NCBI GenBank assembly: GCA_949358305.1
Contig: OX442320.1
Coordinates: 1,676,501 to 1,740,500, forward strand
From: Strigamia acuminata
Taxonomy: Eukaryota; Arthropoda; Chilopoda; Geophilomorpha; Linotaeniidae
DNA: 64,000 nucleotides
Reading direction: 5' to 3'
Part shown: positions 63,901-64,000 of the stretch, one piece after another
Layout: each line of letters begins with the position of its first letter
Numbering within the stretch: position 1 is the stretch's first letter
The notes under the pieces: model-generated
The model's input: only the letters and a program-made list of their open reading frames with translations
Database searches by the model: none
What the model was told of the DNA's origin: nothing
Translations under genes and position numbers: made by a program

Positions 63901-64000
63901 TTCGCACAAATTGATAAGGGCCGTTTGGCGTATAAAACGCCGTCTTTGGACGATCTTCCTTACACATTTCGACTTGATAGTAACCTTTAACAAGGTCAAT
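60974..64000 (-). CDS. Gypsy-4 pol polyprotein (partial)
   Basis: About 1,008 codons, open to the window end. Starts within RT at IDLVKGYYQVE, then FVRMPFGLCNAP, YLDDVIVYS (near 64), RNase H (MTDASHEGLGAV, near 212), integrase zinc region (HPLSGHAGMSKT to CTHCAQYK, about 503-545) and a D,D,E core (NMDLMGPKP near 584, VSDNGKQF near 642, NPTERANRD near 678). The C-terminal region (VWKQTHILS, KRDGPWEI, GGAYKLRKL) aligns with the Gypsy-1 fragment, followed by a Pro/Lys-rich tail. No frame break is seen. Confidence 0.93.
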   Translation of the reverse strand: MDLVKGYYQVEMCKEDRPKTAFYTPNGPYQFVRMPFGLCNAPCTFQRLMEGILGSALQDYALVYLDDVIVYSDNWDDHLKHVRDVLERLNQANMTINKAKSRFGRTELKFLGHWIKPEGLFGDPDKISAIMKFPTPTCAKDIQRFHGMTNFFRKFVPNHGTIAAPYTRMMNEKTPFEWGDEQTEAFNRIKELLCGDNCLHKPDMTLPFVVMTDASHEGLGAVLCQDVDIFDEKKQKNISVPRPVAYASRVLRGAEKRYTTPELECLAVVWAIDRFKPYLEYGTFTLESDAEALKWLMRTPEPSGKFGRWALRIQCGNFKIVFRKGAANQVADALSRAPLTEEDIPLRDHVEPVEIKQYWPEWDGNPSVSLNRAPEKREYLASVRSYFSENSKECSEEREGEEVQETLYSALTEVLKEVPPTRREIIDAQLLDTECKRIREYLLNDKVVGIPQSEIKEWKNKVKNYCLDKKEVDGDQMIIYFNPSFEEELNDSGNGFKAVVPSALVKRVLFACHGHPLSGHAGMSKTLEKTRLIYFWPGMSRSVRNYVKSCTHCAQYKPIQQKRHAAPYTPHNMTNPWECINMDLMGPKPAGRSQNQYIFVIIDNCTKFVEIKALTKATSANCVQELRSVTNRWGHPKKIVSDNGKQFVSDIYNEYCEMYNIRPSHTSTYHAQANPTERANRDIKTMLALYTDVHTQWPRYLDEFAFAMRNNVSSATGSSPMLLNTGRIVTLPFDPRIIKHANPFDKENPEKYVRVLLDILRRSHQEMHRRIQLNFERHRKIHEQKFVITEFEVGDLVWKQTHILSCADKNISAGFAEKRDGPWEITKVLPGGAYKLRKLADGSIEKSVNIKALYPYTPSYPIETWKIGQKSASYSPQENPKWMDESNQLPDAEEMELIPETSSEIPMELSDSTSVQIDKSAPIKSKHRHRQRLTAMERKAALKRGEVPKKPPRKPRKPQPIVPRTSTRPRRERKPNPKYADENFVRNITAVFKKPYQQRGKASKFCWN

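Larger units (their letters stand above)
57186..64000 (-). mobile_element. Gypsy-4, Ty3/Gypsy element, 3' part
   Basis: Minus-strand element cut by the window end. It holds RT to integrase, a spacer of about 1 kb, a third ORF, a 3' untranslated stretch, a polypurine tract and a 3' LTR. Gag, protease, the start of RT and the 5' LTR are beyond 64000. Pol is related to the Gypsy-1 fragment, and the overall plan is the same. Confidence 0.85.

Overview
This window is eukaryotic, almost certainly metazoan and most likely arthropod, and nearly all of it is transposable elements. The evidence is BEL/Pao, Ty3/Gypsy and Ty1/Copia polyproteins, splice-site-like junctions, LTRs with target-site duplications (TSDs), and no bacterial gene organisation. 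No host gene can be assigned with confidence. Species and chromosome cannot be read from the sequence.

Layout. (1) 1-6481 (+): 3' part of Gypsy-1, with the integrase end of pol, a splice-acceptor-preceded third ORF of unknown function, and a 3' LTR. (2) 6482-32795: a nested cluster. A minus-strand BEL element is interrupted in gag by Gypsy-2 (470-bp LTRs, TSD CTAT). Gypsy-2 is interrupted in gag by a TA-duplicating DNA element with CCCAGGTAGC ends and ATTGGCCCAAT-type satellites. That element is interrupted 17 bp inside its end by a complete plus-strand Gypsy-3 (22972-32000, TSD ATAT). The BEL, Gypsy-2 and DNA-element halves are in swapped order, as if the nest were circularly permuted. (3) 32796-35205: repeats and unassigned DNA. 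(4) 35206-53141: Copia-2, a small minus-strand element encoding Gag fused to a long acidic protein and no pol. Copia-1 (minus, complete) sits in its 3' LTR and Copia-3 (plus, complete) in its gag. All three have perfect 5-bp TSDs (AATGC, ACATC, CGTTT). (5) 53142-57185: repeats, palindromes and doubtful exon-like pieces. (6) 57186-64000 (minus): 3' part of Gypsy-4, with RT-RNase H-integrase, a spacer, a splice-acceptor-preceded Cys-rich third ORF, and a 3' LTR.

Most interesting points. Gypsy-3 carries, where env would sit, an intact ULP1/SENP-like cysteine protease ORF (H334, D353, Q393, C399), and the related Gypsy-2 keeps a decayed C-terminal remnant of it. Gypsy-1 and Gypsy-4 carry other non-env third ORFs in the same place, each starting at a CAG|ATGG splice-acceptor junction, so a spliced accessory-ORF strategy appears shared. 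Both complete Copia elements contain a module between integrase and RT that resembles a methyl-CpG-binding domain (MBD). Their LTR ends also mimic the 3' end of the primer tRNA and can pair with the primer-binding site.

How the parts work: each autonomous element supplies Gag, protease, RT/RNase H and integrase for its own cycle. Copia-2 would need pol in trans. The third ORFs are accessory proteins of unknown role. Long LTR pairs and open ORFs in Gypsy-3 and the three Copias indicate recent insertions into older, broken BEL and Gypsy-2 DNA.
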